46,774 nt of DNA, taken from positions 1-46,774 of the forward strand of contig JAQBVR010000008.1 of NCBI GenBank assembly GCA_027623015.1, written 5' to 3'. Shown piece after piece: positions 27,280-35,215 of this stretch (positions are counted from its first letter, which is position 1; each line of letters opens with the position of its first letter). A program made the position numbers and the translations under genes. Below the pieces are notes generated by a model. That model searched no databases. It was not told the origin of the DNA and worked only from the letters and a program-made list of their open reading frames with translations. Origin of the DNA: a bacterium (GTDB lineage: Bacteria > Patescibacteriota > Gracilibacteria > Peribacterales > Peribacteraceae).

Positions 27280-27353
27280 TGACCCTGGAAGGATTTGAAC
27301 CTTCGTTACCAGACTTTAGTCAGGCGTCCTGAGCCTAGCTAGACGACAGGGCC
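27280..27353 (-). tRNA. tRNA of the Glu type with an aberrant anticodon arm
   Basis: A full cloverleaf context is present on the minus strand: a 7-bp acceptor stem (GGCCCTG/CAGGGTC), D arm GTCT...GGAC, variable loop TAAC and a perfect T arm GAAGG-TTCAAAT-CCTTC, discriminator A, no encoded CCA. The TCGTCTAG...CAGGAC...GGTAAC framework is typical of tRNA-Glu. But the anticodon arm is only 16 nt (CCTGACTAAAGTCTGG). The best fold is a 5-bp stem with a T-T mismatch and a 6-nt CTAAAG loop, and no reading gives U33 plus a Glu UUC anticodon. It could be a decayed or repurposed tRNA, or contain a sequencing indel. It lies 3 nt from the tRNA-Ala gene and shares its promoter and terminator. Confidence 0.65.
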
Positions 27354-27356
27354 AAA

Positions 27357-27430
27357 TGGAGATGACGGGATTCGAACCCGCGACCTCTTGCTTGCTAGAC
27401 AAGTGCTCTCACCACCTGAGCTTTATCCCC
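27357..27430 (-). tRNA. tRNA-Ala with anticodon AGC
   Basis: Minus strand. Acceptor GGGGATA/(C)ATCTCC with the G3-U70 pair that identifies alanine tRNAs; D arm GCTC...GAGC; anticodon stem CTTGT/GCAAG with loop CTAGCAA, giving anticodon AGC; variable loop AGGTC; T arm GCGGG-TTCGAAT-CCCGT; discriminator A; CCA not encoded. The body matches bacterial tRNA-Ala closely. Bacteria normally use GGC or UGC, so an A34 (to be inosine) is unusual. Confidence 0.9.
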
Positions 27431-27478
27431 ATTAAAAGGATCAAGATTTCTCCCTACAGCAAGGCCGTAAGGTTCAAG

Positions 27479-27507
27479 ATCCTACGCTTAGGTTGATTTG
27501 TATACAA
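27479..27507 (-). promoter_or_regulatory. Promoter of the two-tRNA transcript
   Basis: On the minus strand, TTGTAT (27502-27507), a 17-nt spacer and TAGGAT (27479-27484), about 50 nt upstream of tRNA-Ala. The leader between promoter and tRNA can fold (AGGATC with GATCCT). Confidence 0.5.
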
Positions 27508-27519
27508 GTACTCTACGTA

Positions 27520-27804
27520 CTATGCAGCGACAGGCTCGATGTGCACAAATGTTGCTTTTTCTCTTTTGCCATTGAACTTGAGCATGCGCTTCTGGGTGAA
27601 TTTTACTATTCCTTCTGTATTTGCGTGGATGGTCCAGTCTTTCCCGAGGTGTGTGTTGTCTCCTGGGCGGTACCAGAAACCCTTCTGACGGAGGATGATC
27701 TCTCCTGCAGATACTTTTTGCCCACCACAGCGCTTCAGACCTCGTCGCTTCGCTTTACTATCTCTGCCGTTACTAGTGGAGCCACCGGCTTTCTTATGTG
27801 CCAT
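27520..27804 (-). CDS. rpmA: 50S ribosomal protein L27
   Basis: A 94-aa basic protein with the L27 signature: the N-terminal [10 protein letters not shown] reaching toward the peptidyl-transferase centre, [27 protein letters not shown] and the beta-rich C-terminal part. There is no cleavable N-terminal extension. In most bacteria rpmA is next to rplU (L21), but here rplU is 16 kb away (43566-43958). Minus-strand TTGCAT (27836-27841), a 16-nt spacer and TAAAAT (27814-27819) end 9 nt before the ATG, so it has its own nearly leaderless promoter. Confidence 0.97.
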   Translation of the reverse strand: MAHKKAGGSTSNGRDSKAKRRGLKRCGGQKVSAGEIILRQKGFWYRPGDNTHLGKDWTIHANTEGIVKFTQKRMLKFNGKREKATFVHIEPVAA

Positions 27805-27880
27805 ATCGTAAGGATTTTATGGATTTCAACGTATTATGCAACTAGAAATCATATTTTTCCCGTAAATTCTCCACTCTTCC

Positions 27881-27909
27881 TTGCTCTATAGTAGTATTTG
27901 CTTCAAAAT
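27881..27909 (+). promoter_or_regulatory. Promoter of the initiator tRNA gene
   Basis: TTGCTC (27881-27886), a 17-nt spacer and CAAAAT (27904-27909). The mature tRNA would start 15 nt after the -10 box. Confidence 0.5.
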
Positions 27910-27922
27910 CCCGTACGACTTT

Positions 27923-28001
<79 letters not shown>

Positions 28002-28002
28002 A

Positions 28003-28452
28003 TTATAAAGCCTTCTTTAACTCTTCTATCTTCTCTGGATAGAAGAGAAATAGCTTCCAGTGCTCTATGACGGGCATCTGACGGAGTAATTCATTGTACA
28101 TTGCTTCTTGCTGCTCCTCGGAGGCTGCTTCTGGTTCTGCAAGTGCGGGGTCTATACGTTTGCCACTATCACTGAGGATCAAGGCGGTCTCGCCATGGTG
28201 GGCTAGTCCGAGGTTTTCTTTGGCATACTTATCTTTGTATTGTGTAGAGCGATAGTACTCGAGGTCTTGGTATCCGAGGTCTATCTTGTCCTGTAGTACT
28301 TTGTTTTGGATGTGAATGTTTTTCAAAGTCTGGTCAAACAGCGCATTTCTGTAAAACGATAGTGTCAGTCCAAAAGCCATAAATCCTACTACTGTGAGGC
28401 CGATGACGATCGTGAGCTGTTTTGATACAGGCTCCAGTCGCTGATAACTCAT
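28003..28452 (-). CDS. FtsB/DivIC-family septum formation initiator-like protein
   Basis: A 149-aa bitopic protein: short cytoplasmic N-terminus, one membrane helix (about 13-32, LTIVIGLTVVGFMAFGLTL), a coiled-coil stretch (about 40-62), and the conserved end of the FtsB/DivIC domain where Y(A)KENLGL is followed by a beta-like segment ETALIL. These proteins form the FtsB-FtsL-FtsQ subcomplex that activates septal peptidoglycan synthesis. The C-terminal ~50 residues are Glu/Ala-rich and unusual in length. It is divergent from murC with start codons 46 nt apart, which fits cell-wall and division co-location. TAATAT (28459-28464, minus) is 6 nt before the ATG. Confidence 0.8.
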   Translation of the reverse strand: MSYQRLEPVSKQLTIVIGLTVVGFMAFGLTLSFYRNALFDQTLKNIHIQNKVLQDKIDLGYQDLEYYRSTQYKDKYAKENLGLAHHGETALILSDSGKRIDPALAEPEAASEEQQEAMYNELLRQMPVIEHWKLFLFYPEKIEELKKAL

Positions 28453-28498
28453 GAGAGTATATTAACACACTCATAGCTATACATTGTATTATAGCTAT

Positions 28499-29764
28499 GT
28501 GAAGATCTTCTGTTCTGGCATTGGCGGTATCGGTCTCAGTGCATACGCTGCGCTACAGGCGCAACTCGGCCATAGTGTCTCGGGGAGTGATCGCGAAGAT
28601 AGTGCATTGATCCATGATCTGAAATCACAAGGTATTCCAGTATCCCTTATGCAAGACGGCAAAGCAGTTCCAGATGACAGTGATCTTTTTGTCTATAGTG
28701 AAGCGATCGACAGTGACAACCCAGATCGACTTCGCGCACGCGAACTGGACATTCGAGAGATATCATTTTTCAAAGCACTTGGAGACATCGCTCTTGCATA
28801 TCAGCTTATAGCAGTATGCGGTACACATGGAAAATCTACGACGACTGCTATGGCAGCGCAAGTTCTTATTGATGCAGGTGTAGACCCTACAATCATTGTA
28901 GGTACAAAGCTTCCCATACTCGATGGTCGCAATTGGCGTAAAGGAGAGAGTAAAGTGTTTTTGGTAGAAGCATGTGAGTATCGTAGAAACTTCCTACATC
29001 TCTCACCAGACATCGTTCTTATTACCAATGCAGATGGTGATCACTTCGATGCGTTTGAATCTGTCGAAGATTATCGCAGTGCATTTGTAGAATTTATAGG
29101 GCCAGTTCCAGATGATGGCGTGATCATCTTCCATGGATCAGATGATTCATCTGTAGAAATTGCATCCACAAGAGCAAATACTCTGGATGCAGATACCTAC
29201 GATCTTCCAACACTATCTGTTCCCGGAAAGCATATGCAGAAAAACGCTCAGCTTGTCTTAGCGTTGGCAGAGCATCTCCATATTTCGGATGCTACAGAAT
29301 CTTTACAACGATTCACGGGCACATGGCGTCGTATGGAGGTCAAAGGAGATACTGCAGATGGTGTTACCGTCATCGATGACTATGCGCACCATCCTATTGA
29401 GATAGCCGCTACGATCTCCGCTACGAAAGAACGGTACCCTGGTAGACGTATTGTTTGTGTATACCAGCCACATCTTCACGAGCGTACTCGAACATTTTAT
29501 GATGCATTTTCTCCGAGTTTTCAAGGGGTAGATGTTCTTGTGATGTCCGATATTTATGAAGCGCGATCTGAGGTTAGTAATCCAGTCGATACTGCTCAAT
29601 TTGCAAAAGATATCGATGCTGGTATAGAAGGAGAGTGTATCTATGGTGGTTCTCTTCAGGCATCTGAGACATTACTCAGATCGTCCATACTCCGACCTTT
29701 CGATGTGCTTATTGTTATGGGCGCAGGTGATGTTACTACAGTTGCTGAGCACTTGATTTGTTAA
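28499..29764 (+). CDS. murC: UDP-N-acetylmuramate-L-alanine ligase (MurC)
   Basis: A 421-aa ATP-dependent Mur ligase that adds the first amino acid of the peptidoglycan stem peptide. Seen: N-terminal nucleotide-binding SGIGGIGLS (residues 6-14), ATP loop GTHGKST (108-114), EACEYRRNFL, a TNADGDHFD segment where many MurC have TN.E.DH.D, DDYAHHPIEI and the C-terminal YQPHLHERT. The open frame reaches a TTG at 28484, but GTG 28499 begins exactly at the family's first strand, and TATTAT (28487-28492) leaves 6 nt. It is slightly short for MurC (usually 450-490 aa). Mpl, which ligates a peptide, is the alternative, but the N-terminal and central motifs favour MurC. Confidence 0.92.
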   Translation: MKIFCSGIGGIGLSAYAALQAQLGHSVSGSDREDSALIHDLKSQGIPVSLMQDGKAVPDDSDLFVYSEAIDSDNPDRLRARELDIREISFFKALGDIALAYQLIAVCGTHGKSTTTAMAAQVLIDAGVDPTIIVGTKLPILDGRNWRKGESKVFLVEACEYRRNFLHLSPDIVLITNADGDHFDAFESVEDYRSAFVEFIGPVPDDGVIIFHGSDDSSVEIASTRANTLDADTYDLPTLSVPGKHMQKNAQLVLALAEHLHISDATESLQRFTGTWRRMEVKGDTADGVTVIDDYAHHPIEIAATISATKERYPGRRIVCVYQPHLHERTRTFYDAFSPSFQGVDVLVMSDIYEARSEVSNPVDTAQFAKDIDAGIEGECIYGGSLQASETLLRSSILRPFDVLIVMGAGDVTTVAEHLIC

Positions 29765-29785
29765 ATATATGTTCTACTTTGTAGA

Positions 29786-29853
29786 AAATTCCAAATACCA
29801 AAACCTAATGAATAAATTCGTTTTTGGAATTTGATGCTTGGAATTTGGAATTT
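29786..29853. repeat. Inverted pair of heptamer arrays between convergent genes
   Basis: Left: ATTCCAA, ATACCAA and AACCTAA units (29788-29808). Right: TTGGAAT, TTGATGC, TTGGAAT, TTGGAAT (29824-29851). The arms are inverse complements; an exact 11-bp pairing joins AAATTCCAAAT (29786-29796) with ATTTGGAATTT (29843-29853). It sits between the stops of murC and the SLH gene, so it may act as a bidirectional terminator. Confidence 0.6.
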
Positions 29854-31084
29854 ACAGTTCTATATACAATTCTACTGCAGATCCGAGCATCTTTGCCATT
29901 TCTGCTCTATTTATAGGAGCCTCTGGCCTGAAGCTGCCATCTGGGTATCCTCCAATGAGCCCATCTCTTGCTCCAGTTTCTATAGATGCTGCGAAACTCG
30001 TAGATCCATCTACATCTGTAAATAGGTTTCCATGTGCCCATTGTCGTGGTGTATCGAGAGCTTGTAGTAATGTAGCAACGACTTCTGCACGTGTAGCCGA
30101 ACGATTAGGATCGAGACGATGATCGGTGAATACTAGCCAGTGTAGATTTTCTGCAGAGACAAAGTAGTCTTCGAACCAAGTTCCTCGGGCACGAGTATTG
30201 CTTGCTTTACCATAATATCTAGATTCGTCGATGCCTGCTATCTCATTTGCTATCTTTGCAAGCTGTGCGATGTTTATGTTATCGCTTGGTCCAAACTTCC
30301 CTGTTGGTGTGCCAGAAGAGTCACGGTACCCAGACATGACGTTGGCTTTCAGTGCTTTCGATACATAGGGTGCAAACCACTCGTGAGTAGGTACATCTGT
30401 AAATATTACACTTTCTCCATCTATGATTGATGACACAAATTCAAAGCTACTTTCAAATTCACCTTGTTCCTCTAAGTTCTCTATCCCTTTACAGTCAAAT
30501 GTTATGGAGAAAGAGATGCGCCCATCTTTCTCTAGCCTATCGGATTGAGGTCTGGGCACAGGACAATCTTCGATCTCTTCAAAGATAACGGAATAGAGTC
30601 CCTCTGGCATATCTTCAAGAGTGCTTGGCGTATCCCCTGTTTCTTGGAGGTCATTTGGTCCGCGAATTGAAAACTCAATACCGGGAGGTTGGCTTGTGAT
30701 GGATATCTTTCCGATACGAGAGAGAGTGTAGTCTGCTCGTAGACGAATATGCATTCCCTCTTCAAGGGTAAAGTTTGCTTGGGGAGACGTAAACGTGTCG
30801 AGAAGGTCATGTTCTAGGAAAAGTTGTATCTGTGTATTTGTGCCTGCAGGCGGTGTAATGAGTAGTGTATAGACTCCTACAGGAGTATCTTTCAGGGTGT
30901 AAGATTCTTTCTTGAGTGATAGTCTTTTACTTCCTGGCTTGATGAGTGTCCACTCTCCCAAACTTCCTGAAGGATTTTTTTGCTCTATTGTAATGGTCCC
31001 AGTAGCGTCGGCTGCACGAAGATGCATGGGAGCTGCAAGAACAAGGAATGTAAAAACGATAATAGCTTTATAGTGTGTACGCAT
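29852..31084 (-). CDS. Secreted SLH-repeat surface protein
   Basis: A 410-aa protein. A signal peptide (KAIIVFTFLVLAAPMHLRA) precedes an ectodomain of ~200 residues starting GTITIEQKNPSG, with a PEGA-like segment (TSQPPGIEFSIRGPNDLQ). The C-terminal half has three S-layer-homology units: FTDVPTHEWFAPYVSKAL...GKFGPSDNI, a more diverged middle unit, and FTDVDGSTSF...GGYPDGSFRPEAPINRAE. SLH domains bind pyruvylated wall polymers. The open frame extends to a GTG at 31180, but that part runs through a 12-bp hairpin, and the ATG at 31084 starts a textbook signal peptide. The ectodomain is paralogous to that of the gene at 31231-32385. The end overlaps a heptamer repeat. Confidence 0.88.
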   Translation of the reverse strand: MRTHYKAIIVFTFLVLAAPMHLRAADATGTITIEQKNPSGSLGEWTLIKPGSKRLSLKKESYTLKDTPVGVYTLLITPPAGTNTQIQLFLEHDLLDTFTSPQANFTLEEGMHIRLRADYTLSRIGKISITSQPPGIEFSIRGPNDLQETGDTPSTLEDMPEGLYSVIFEEIEDCPVPRPQSDRLEKDGRISFSITFDCKGIENLEEQGEFESSFEFVSSIIDGESVIFTDVPTHEWFAPYVSKALKANVMSGYRDSSGTPTGKFGPSDNINIAQLAKIANEIAGIDESRYYGKASNTRARGTWFEDYFVSAENLHWLVFTDHRLDPNRSATRAEVVATLLQALDTPRQWAHGNLFTDVDGSTSFAASIETGARDGLIGGYPDGSFRPEAPINRAEMAKMLGSAVELYIEL

Positions 31085-31156
31085 AATCAGTAGGGGGTGA
31101 GTACTATACATTCTCGTTGGTTTTGTGGATTGTTGCAAGTCTTGTATATAGCTAAC

Positions 31157-31193
31157 CCGACAAAGCAGCGTGCGATGCACACTGCTTTGTCGG
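31157..31193. other. Strong stem-loop between the two surface-protein genes
   Basis: Perfect 12-bp inverted repeat CCGACAAAGCAG (31157-31168) / CTGCTTTGTCGG (31182-31193) with a 13-nt loop. There is no T-run on either strand, so it is not a classic terminator. It lies in the leader between the two minus-strand surface-protein genes and could be an RNA processing or stabilising element. The rest of 31085-31230 shows nothing I can name. Confidence 0.6.
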
Positions 31194-31230
31194 AACTTTC
31201 CTTATATGAATTGTTATAAGGCTGTTGTTA

Positions 31231-32385
31231 CTACATCTTGTAGATGCGGTTTCGCAAAGATACAATTGAGAATGCTGCCATTGCAGAGAATAGAGCGAAG
31301 AGTAGATCGAAACTCATACCAGTTGCTGGCATAGAAACGACTCCAACCATTCGAGAGCTTGAGAGTAGATCACCATGTACTGTGTGAAGATCGTCTCCTG
31401 CGATACGAGCAGTAAGCTCGATTTTCTCTCCTTCTTTAAGTCTTTCGCTGACACGTACAGGTAGTGTTACTGACCAGCTCTGACCAGCAAAGATTTCAGG
31501 GATTTGCCATACAGCTGTTGTACCTTTTCGGATTGTGCCACCTTGTGGCAGGTCATCGAGTGAGAGCGCAGTTGGATCGAACTCTTCTGTAAGCTCGATG
31601 TTTCGTAGTGTGCTTTTGCTTAGGTTACGCACACCGATGGTTACACGTACCATACTTCCAGCTACAGTTTCTGTCTGGTGGATCGTGTGCCAAAGACGAA
31701 CGTTATTTATTGGCTCTGTTTCCTCTGATGAGGAATTACTAGATGTAGCACTACTACTTGCTGCAGCTACGATCTCGTCGTCACATACATAGTTTCCAAA
31801 GAAGTCGACACTTTCGTTTGGACGCAGAGTACGGTGTTGTGCCTTTGGAAGCTGTGGGCAGTTTGCAATGTTTGACCACGCTACTGTGTAGTAGAGAGGA
31901 GGGAAGCCAGCAAATGTTGCAGGTGTAGTACCTGTGTAGCGAACATTGTTTGGACCTCTGAGTTCAAATGTTGCACCTGACGGGTCACTGTTTACGGTAA
32001 CCACACCTTCGTAATGCATCTCTAAAACAGCACGGAGTGTTCCTGTGCCCGGGAAGATAAACGAGATATTATTTCCTTCGATCTTCTGGAGGAGTGTACC
32101 AACTCCGTCATAAAACTTCATGGTAAGGACAGCACCCTCAGGAGGTGTCACTACGAGAACAAACAGTCCTTGCTCTGCATTTACAGATCGAGACTGGTCT
32201 TTGTTTCGGTTTACGATTGTTCCGTTTGGAGTCGACAAGCGCCATTCTGCAAACTGTTCGATCGGGTTTACCTGATCGATAGTGATAGTCCCTTGTGCCA
32301 TAGCAGAAGGGGAGTAGATGCTAAATGCAGCAAGTACCAAAATTGCGTTGCGGAGAACGCGAGTGACGAGTGAAGACTGTTCCAT
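31231..32385 (-). CDS. Secreted surface protein with LPXTG-like C-terminal sorting signal
   Basis: A 384-aa protein. The signal peptide (LVLAAFSIYSPSAMA) is followed by GTITIDQVNPIEQFAEW and a ~170-residue ectodomain that parallels the SLH protein block by block: TPPEGA/TPPAGT, NSDPSGATFELRGPNN/TSQPPGIEFSIRGPND, and a Cys pair (NCP...YVC / DCP...FDC). A Ser-rich linker and a DUF11-like beta domain (about 230-340, VRVTIGVRNLSKSTL) follow. The C-terminus is MPATG, a hydrophobic helix and RNRIYKM, the layout of a sortase substrate with Met in place of Leu. No sortase gene is in the window. The promoter TTGACA (32439-32444)-N17-TTTAAT (32416-32421) starts inside the end of purL. Confidence 0.85.
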   Translation of the reverse strand: MEQSSLVTRVLRNAILVLAAFSIYSPSAMAQGTITIDQVNPIEQFAEWRLSTPNGTIVNRNKDQSRSVNAEQGLFVLVVTPPEGAVLTMKFYDGVGTLLQKIEGNNISFIFPGTGTLRAVLEMHYEGVVTVNSDPSGATFELRGPNNVRYTGTTPATFAGFPPLYYTVAWSNIANCPQLPKAQHRTLRPNESVDFFGNYVCDDEIVAAASSSATSSNSSSEETEPINNVRLWHTIHQTETVAGSMVRVTIGVRNLSKSTLRNIELTEEFDPTALSLDDLPQGGTIRKGTTAVWQIPEIFAGQSWSVTLPVRVSERLKEGEKIELTARIAGDDLHTVHGDLLSSSRMVGVVSMPATGMSFDLLFALFSAMAAFSIVSLRNRIYKM

Positions 32386-32440
32386 ACGGAAGGTGGGTAT
32401 ATCAAAAAGGATAGTATTAAATCAAATTACTATCATAATG

Positions 32441-34903
32441 TCAACCATTCAGTGCTTTCTTTAGCCCATTTCTCCAATTTGCATGAGAATTCTTCAGATC
32501 TAGCTCTAAGACTATGTTATTTCCATCTTTGATCGAAAGGTAGCTCTCTGAGGTCGTATTTCCAATGAAAACACATGATACATTGTGTTTTGATGCTATC
32601 TCCTCCAGTGCCTTGCAATGATCTGCCGATATTTCGACTATAAATCCTCCTGTTTCACTGAAGAGTGCTATATCTGTACGTAAATCATTTTTTAGAGTAG
32701 AAATATCTATATTTAGGCCAATATCACCTCCTACTTTTCGCTGGGGAAGTGTCATCTCAAATAATGCCATATATAAACCTCCTTCTGAGATGTCGTGTGA
32801 GGCAAGACATATACCACTTCCGATAGCCTCAGTCATAGTTCTGATCTCATTTGATACCTGTGAGAAGTCTGGCTTTGGTACATTTGCGCCTAAGAGCGTG
32901 TTTCGATTTGCAATGCATAATTCTTCTAGTATGTGATAATAGAGAGATCCTCCGCATTCATCTTTTCTCTCACCTATATGGTATATCTGCGATTTTGATT
33001 TCTTTACTTGCATCGTCACTGCACTTCGTGCGTCTTGTATGATTCCTATACAACTTACGACAGCAGTAGGATCTATGGCAGATCCATCTGGGAATGAGTT
33101 ATAGAGACTGACGTTGCCAGAAATGACAGGAACTGGCTCATCATCGACAGAGACTTGCGCACTTGTTTCTGCGATACCGCGTACTCCTTCGGAAAACGCC
33201 CAGAGATGTGTTGGAATTTCAGGGTTTCCATAGTTGAGACAGTCTGTGATAGCACGAGGAGATGCGCCGACAGCTGCGACATTGCGCATGGCTTCTACTG
33301 TTGCATTGACGCCCTGCCAGTAGGGTGAGATGCGTCCGTAGCGTCCGTTACCATCCGATGCGACTGCGACACCTCTCCACTTTTCTTCTTCTGTTATGTC
33401 CCACCCAGGGTGTTCACCTTTGTGGACATAGCTTTGTAGGTCTTGCAGTGGTGCGATGACTCCTGCATCTGCTTCTCCGGGTTCGAGTACAGTATTGCCG
33501 ATCACATTTTTGTCGAAGTGACGAAAAACAGGCTCTTTGCTTGCGCCGTTTGGATGAACGAGCATAGCCATGCAGATTTTTTCTAAAGAATGCTGCTTCC
33601 CATCGACTCTCACACTCTTCGATGTGCTGTCATAGGAAATATCTGGTTCACTTCCTTTGTAGGTGAGTTCTTCTGTCGGTCTTTCATAGAGAAGTCCTGA
33701 GGTTATGGCTGTCGCTTTTGCTTCACATATCGTTAGTCCGTCATATGTGACAGTATAATTATCGTTTTTTGTTACTTTTCCGATGACACTTGCTCGTGCG
33801 TTTTCTGCGACACTTGGCAAGTCCCAGTCTATGTTGTAGTGGTCTAGGATGTGCTGTGTCAGGTCTGGGTGGCATGTCCAACACAGTCGTTCTTGGGTTT
33901 CTGCACAGGCGATAACCTCTGGTGGTAATCCGTCGAGAGCAGTATGAACCTTGTTGAGGTTGATGTTTGCTCCAAATCCTTGGTCTGCGACTTGCTCTAC
34001 AGATGCACATACAACTCCACCAGCCCCGAGGTCTTTGCAACTTACTTTATCGAGCTTATTATTGGCGACAAGCCAGTCAAATAATGCATAGGATGATGCA
34101 AGAATATGCCGTTCGAGGAATGGATTTGGCTCTTGTACTGCACCAGAGTTTTGCTCTTTCTTGTCTTCTTCCATGTTTGCACTGGCAAATGATGCTCCGC
34201 CAAATCCACTTCTATCTGTTGGCTTTCCGACGAGGATGATGTCGTATCCTACTTCTCCTGCTTCTTCTGGCACATAACTATGGATGATCTCATCTTCACG
34301 GACGATGCCAAGTGCGATGGCGTTGACCAGGCAGTTACCGTTGTATGCACTATCAAACACGGTATCTCCACCAAGGTTTGGTACGCCAAGAGGGTTTCCG
34401 TAGCCGCCTATCCCTCTGACCACCTCTTTTGCAATAGTGCGTGTCTCTTCAGTTTTCAAGTCTCCAAGACGGAGGTTGTCCATACAGCCTATTACTCGAG
34501 CACCCATACAAACGACATCGCGCACAGTACCACCGATTCCTGTGGCAGCTCCTTCAAATGGAACGATCTGTGAAGGGTGGTTGTGTGACTCATGTGTGAC
34601 AACAAAACCCCAGCGTTTTCCTTCTGGTTGGTCGGTAATAGCTACAACACCACTATCTTCCACAGGACCAAGGATGATGTGCTTTCCAGATGTAGTAAAT
34701 TGTTTCAAAAATCTGCGACTAGACTTATAGCTGCAGTGTTCGCTTCCTTGTATACCCCAGATTACGGCTTCTACAAGCGAAGGGTCTCTAGCAAGAAGCT
34801 CAGAGATCTTTCGTGCTTCGTCTACGGTCAATCCGATCTGGTATTGCTTGAGGAGTGAGAGAACTTCCTCGTCGTTCGATGTTGAGAAGGGGAGGTGGAT
34901 CAT
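32441..34903 (-). CDS. purL: Phosphoribosylformylglycinamidine synthase, synthetase subunit (PurL)
   Basis: An 820-aa enzyme of purine synthesis that converts FGAR to FGAM using ammonia delivered by PurQ. Motifs: GSEHCSYKSSRRFL near the N-terminus, THESHNHPS (about 101-109), GTVRDV, GRSGFGGASFAS-like substrate loop (TDRSGFGGASFAS), CKDLGAGG, and the second-half repeat with GGDIGLNIDIS. It is somewhat longer than typical small PurL (about 720-760 aa) but lacks the glutaminase domain of the large PurL, so PurQ and PurS must come from elsewhere. No other purine gene is in the window. Upstream on the same strand there is an intrinsic-terminator-like hairpin 41 nt before the ATG (34945-35011), possibly an attenuator. 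Confidence 0.95.
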   Translation of the reverse strand: MIHLPFSTSNDEEVLSLLKQYQIGLTVDEARKISELLARDPSLVEAVIWGIQGSEHCSYKSSRRFLKQFTTSGKHIILGPVEDSGVVAITDQPEGKRWGFVVTHESHNHPSQIVPFEGAATGIGGTVRDVVCMGARVIGCMDNLRLGDLKTEETRTIAKEVVRGIGGYGNPLGVPNLGGDTVFDSAYNGNCLVNAIALGIVREDEIIHSYVPEEAGEVGYDIILVGKPTDRSGFGGASFASANMEEDKKEQNSGAVQEPNPFLERHILASSYALFDWLVANNKLDKVSCKDLGAGGVVCASVEQVADQGFGANINLNKVHTALDGLPPEVIACAETQERLCWTCHPDLTQHILDHYNIDWDLPSVAENARASVIGKVTKNDNYTVTYDGLTICEAKATAITSGLLYERPTEELTYKGSEPDISYDSTSKSVRVDGKQHSLEKICMAMLVHPNGASKEPVFRHFDKNVIGNTVLEPGEADAGVIAPLQDLQSYVHKGEHPGWDITEEEKWRGVAVASDGNGRYGRISPYWQGVNATVEAMRNVAAVGASPRAITDCLNYGNPEIPTHLWAFSEGVRGIAETSAQVSVDDEPVPVISGNVSLYNSFPDGSAIDPTAVVSCIGIIQDARSAVTMQVKKSKSQIYHIGERKDECGGSLYYHILEELCIANRNTLLGANVPKPDFSQVSNEIRTMTEAIGSGICLASHDISEGGLYMALFEMTLPQRKVGGDIGLNIDISTLKNDLRTDIALFSETGGFIVEISADHCKALEEIASKHNVSCVFIGNTTSESYLSIKDGNNIVLELDLKNSHANWRNGLKKALNG

Positions 34904-34944
34904 CTTGTGCTGTAATTATGCAGCAAAGTTTTCGTTGCGCATAT

Positions 34945-35011
34945 AAAAAAGCCGTGGAAGGATCGCGTCTCTACTTGTCGGTTCATACAAGTATTGATTT
35001 GATCCTTCCAC
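34945..35011 (-). terminator. Terminator-like hairpin, possible attenuator of purL
   Basis: On the minus strand an 11-bp stem GTGGAAGGATC/GATCCTTCCAC (35001-35011 with 34954-34964) encloses a second 6-bp stem (ACTTGT/ACAAGT) and is followed by GGC and six T. It lies 41 nt before purL in the same direction. A competing 5-bp hairpin (CCTTC/GAAGG, 35004-35017) overlaps its 5' arm. It may simply end an upstream transcript. Confidence 0.6.
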
Positions 35012-35176
35012 AGAAGGGATGGTCGGAGTATTCACTGCATCCATGGTGTCTCTCATCACCAGAGATGAGGAACGCTCCGACCTGTGTACATTGTGAAGGT
35101 TGGTGTGCCCGTGCACTCATACATGTTGTATGAGTAGGGCAATGTGGCATGTCGGCCACTGCCAAACTTCACAGTT

Positions 35177-35215
35177 GGCTGATCCAAAGGGCAACTCAGC
35201 CCCTTTGGATCAGCC
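35177..35215. other. Perfect 15-bp stem-loop
   Basis: GGCTGATCCAAAGGG (35177-35191) pairs exactly with CCCTTTGGATCAGCC (35201-35215) across a 9-nt loop. There is no T-run on either strand. It is part of a cluster of hairpins. Confidence 0.7.

Noticed and set aside
27280-27353. Amber or ochre suppressor tRNA
   Set aside because: CTA and TAA can be read in the loop only if U33 is lost and the stem collapses, so the sequence does not support a suppressor.
31085-31180. N-terminal extension of the SLH protein from a GTG at 31180
   Set aside because: It would be translated from a 12-bp hairpin and would bury a clear signal peptide that starts at ATG 31084.
34916-35165. Two short minus-strand frames upstream of purL
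   Set aside because: Both run through the terminator hairpin at 34945-35011 and look like by-products of the inverted repeats.
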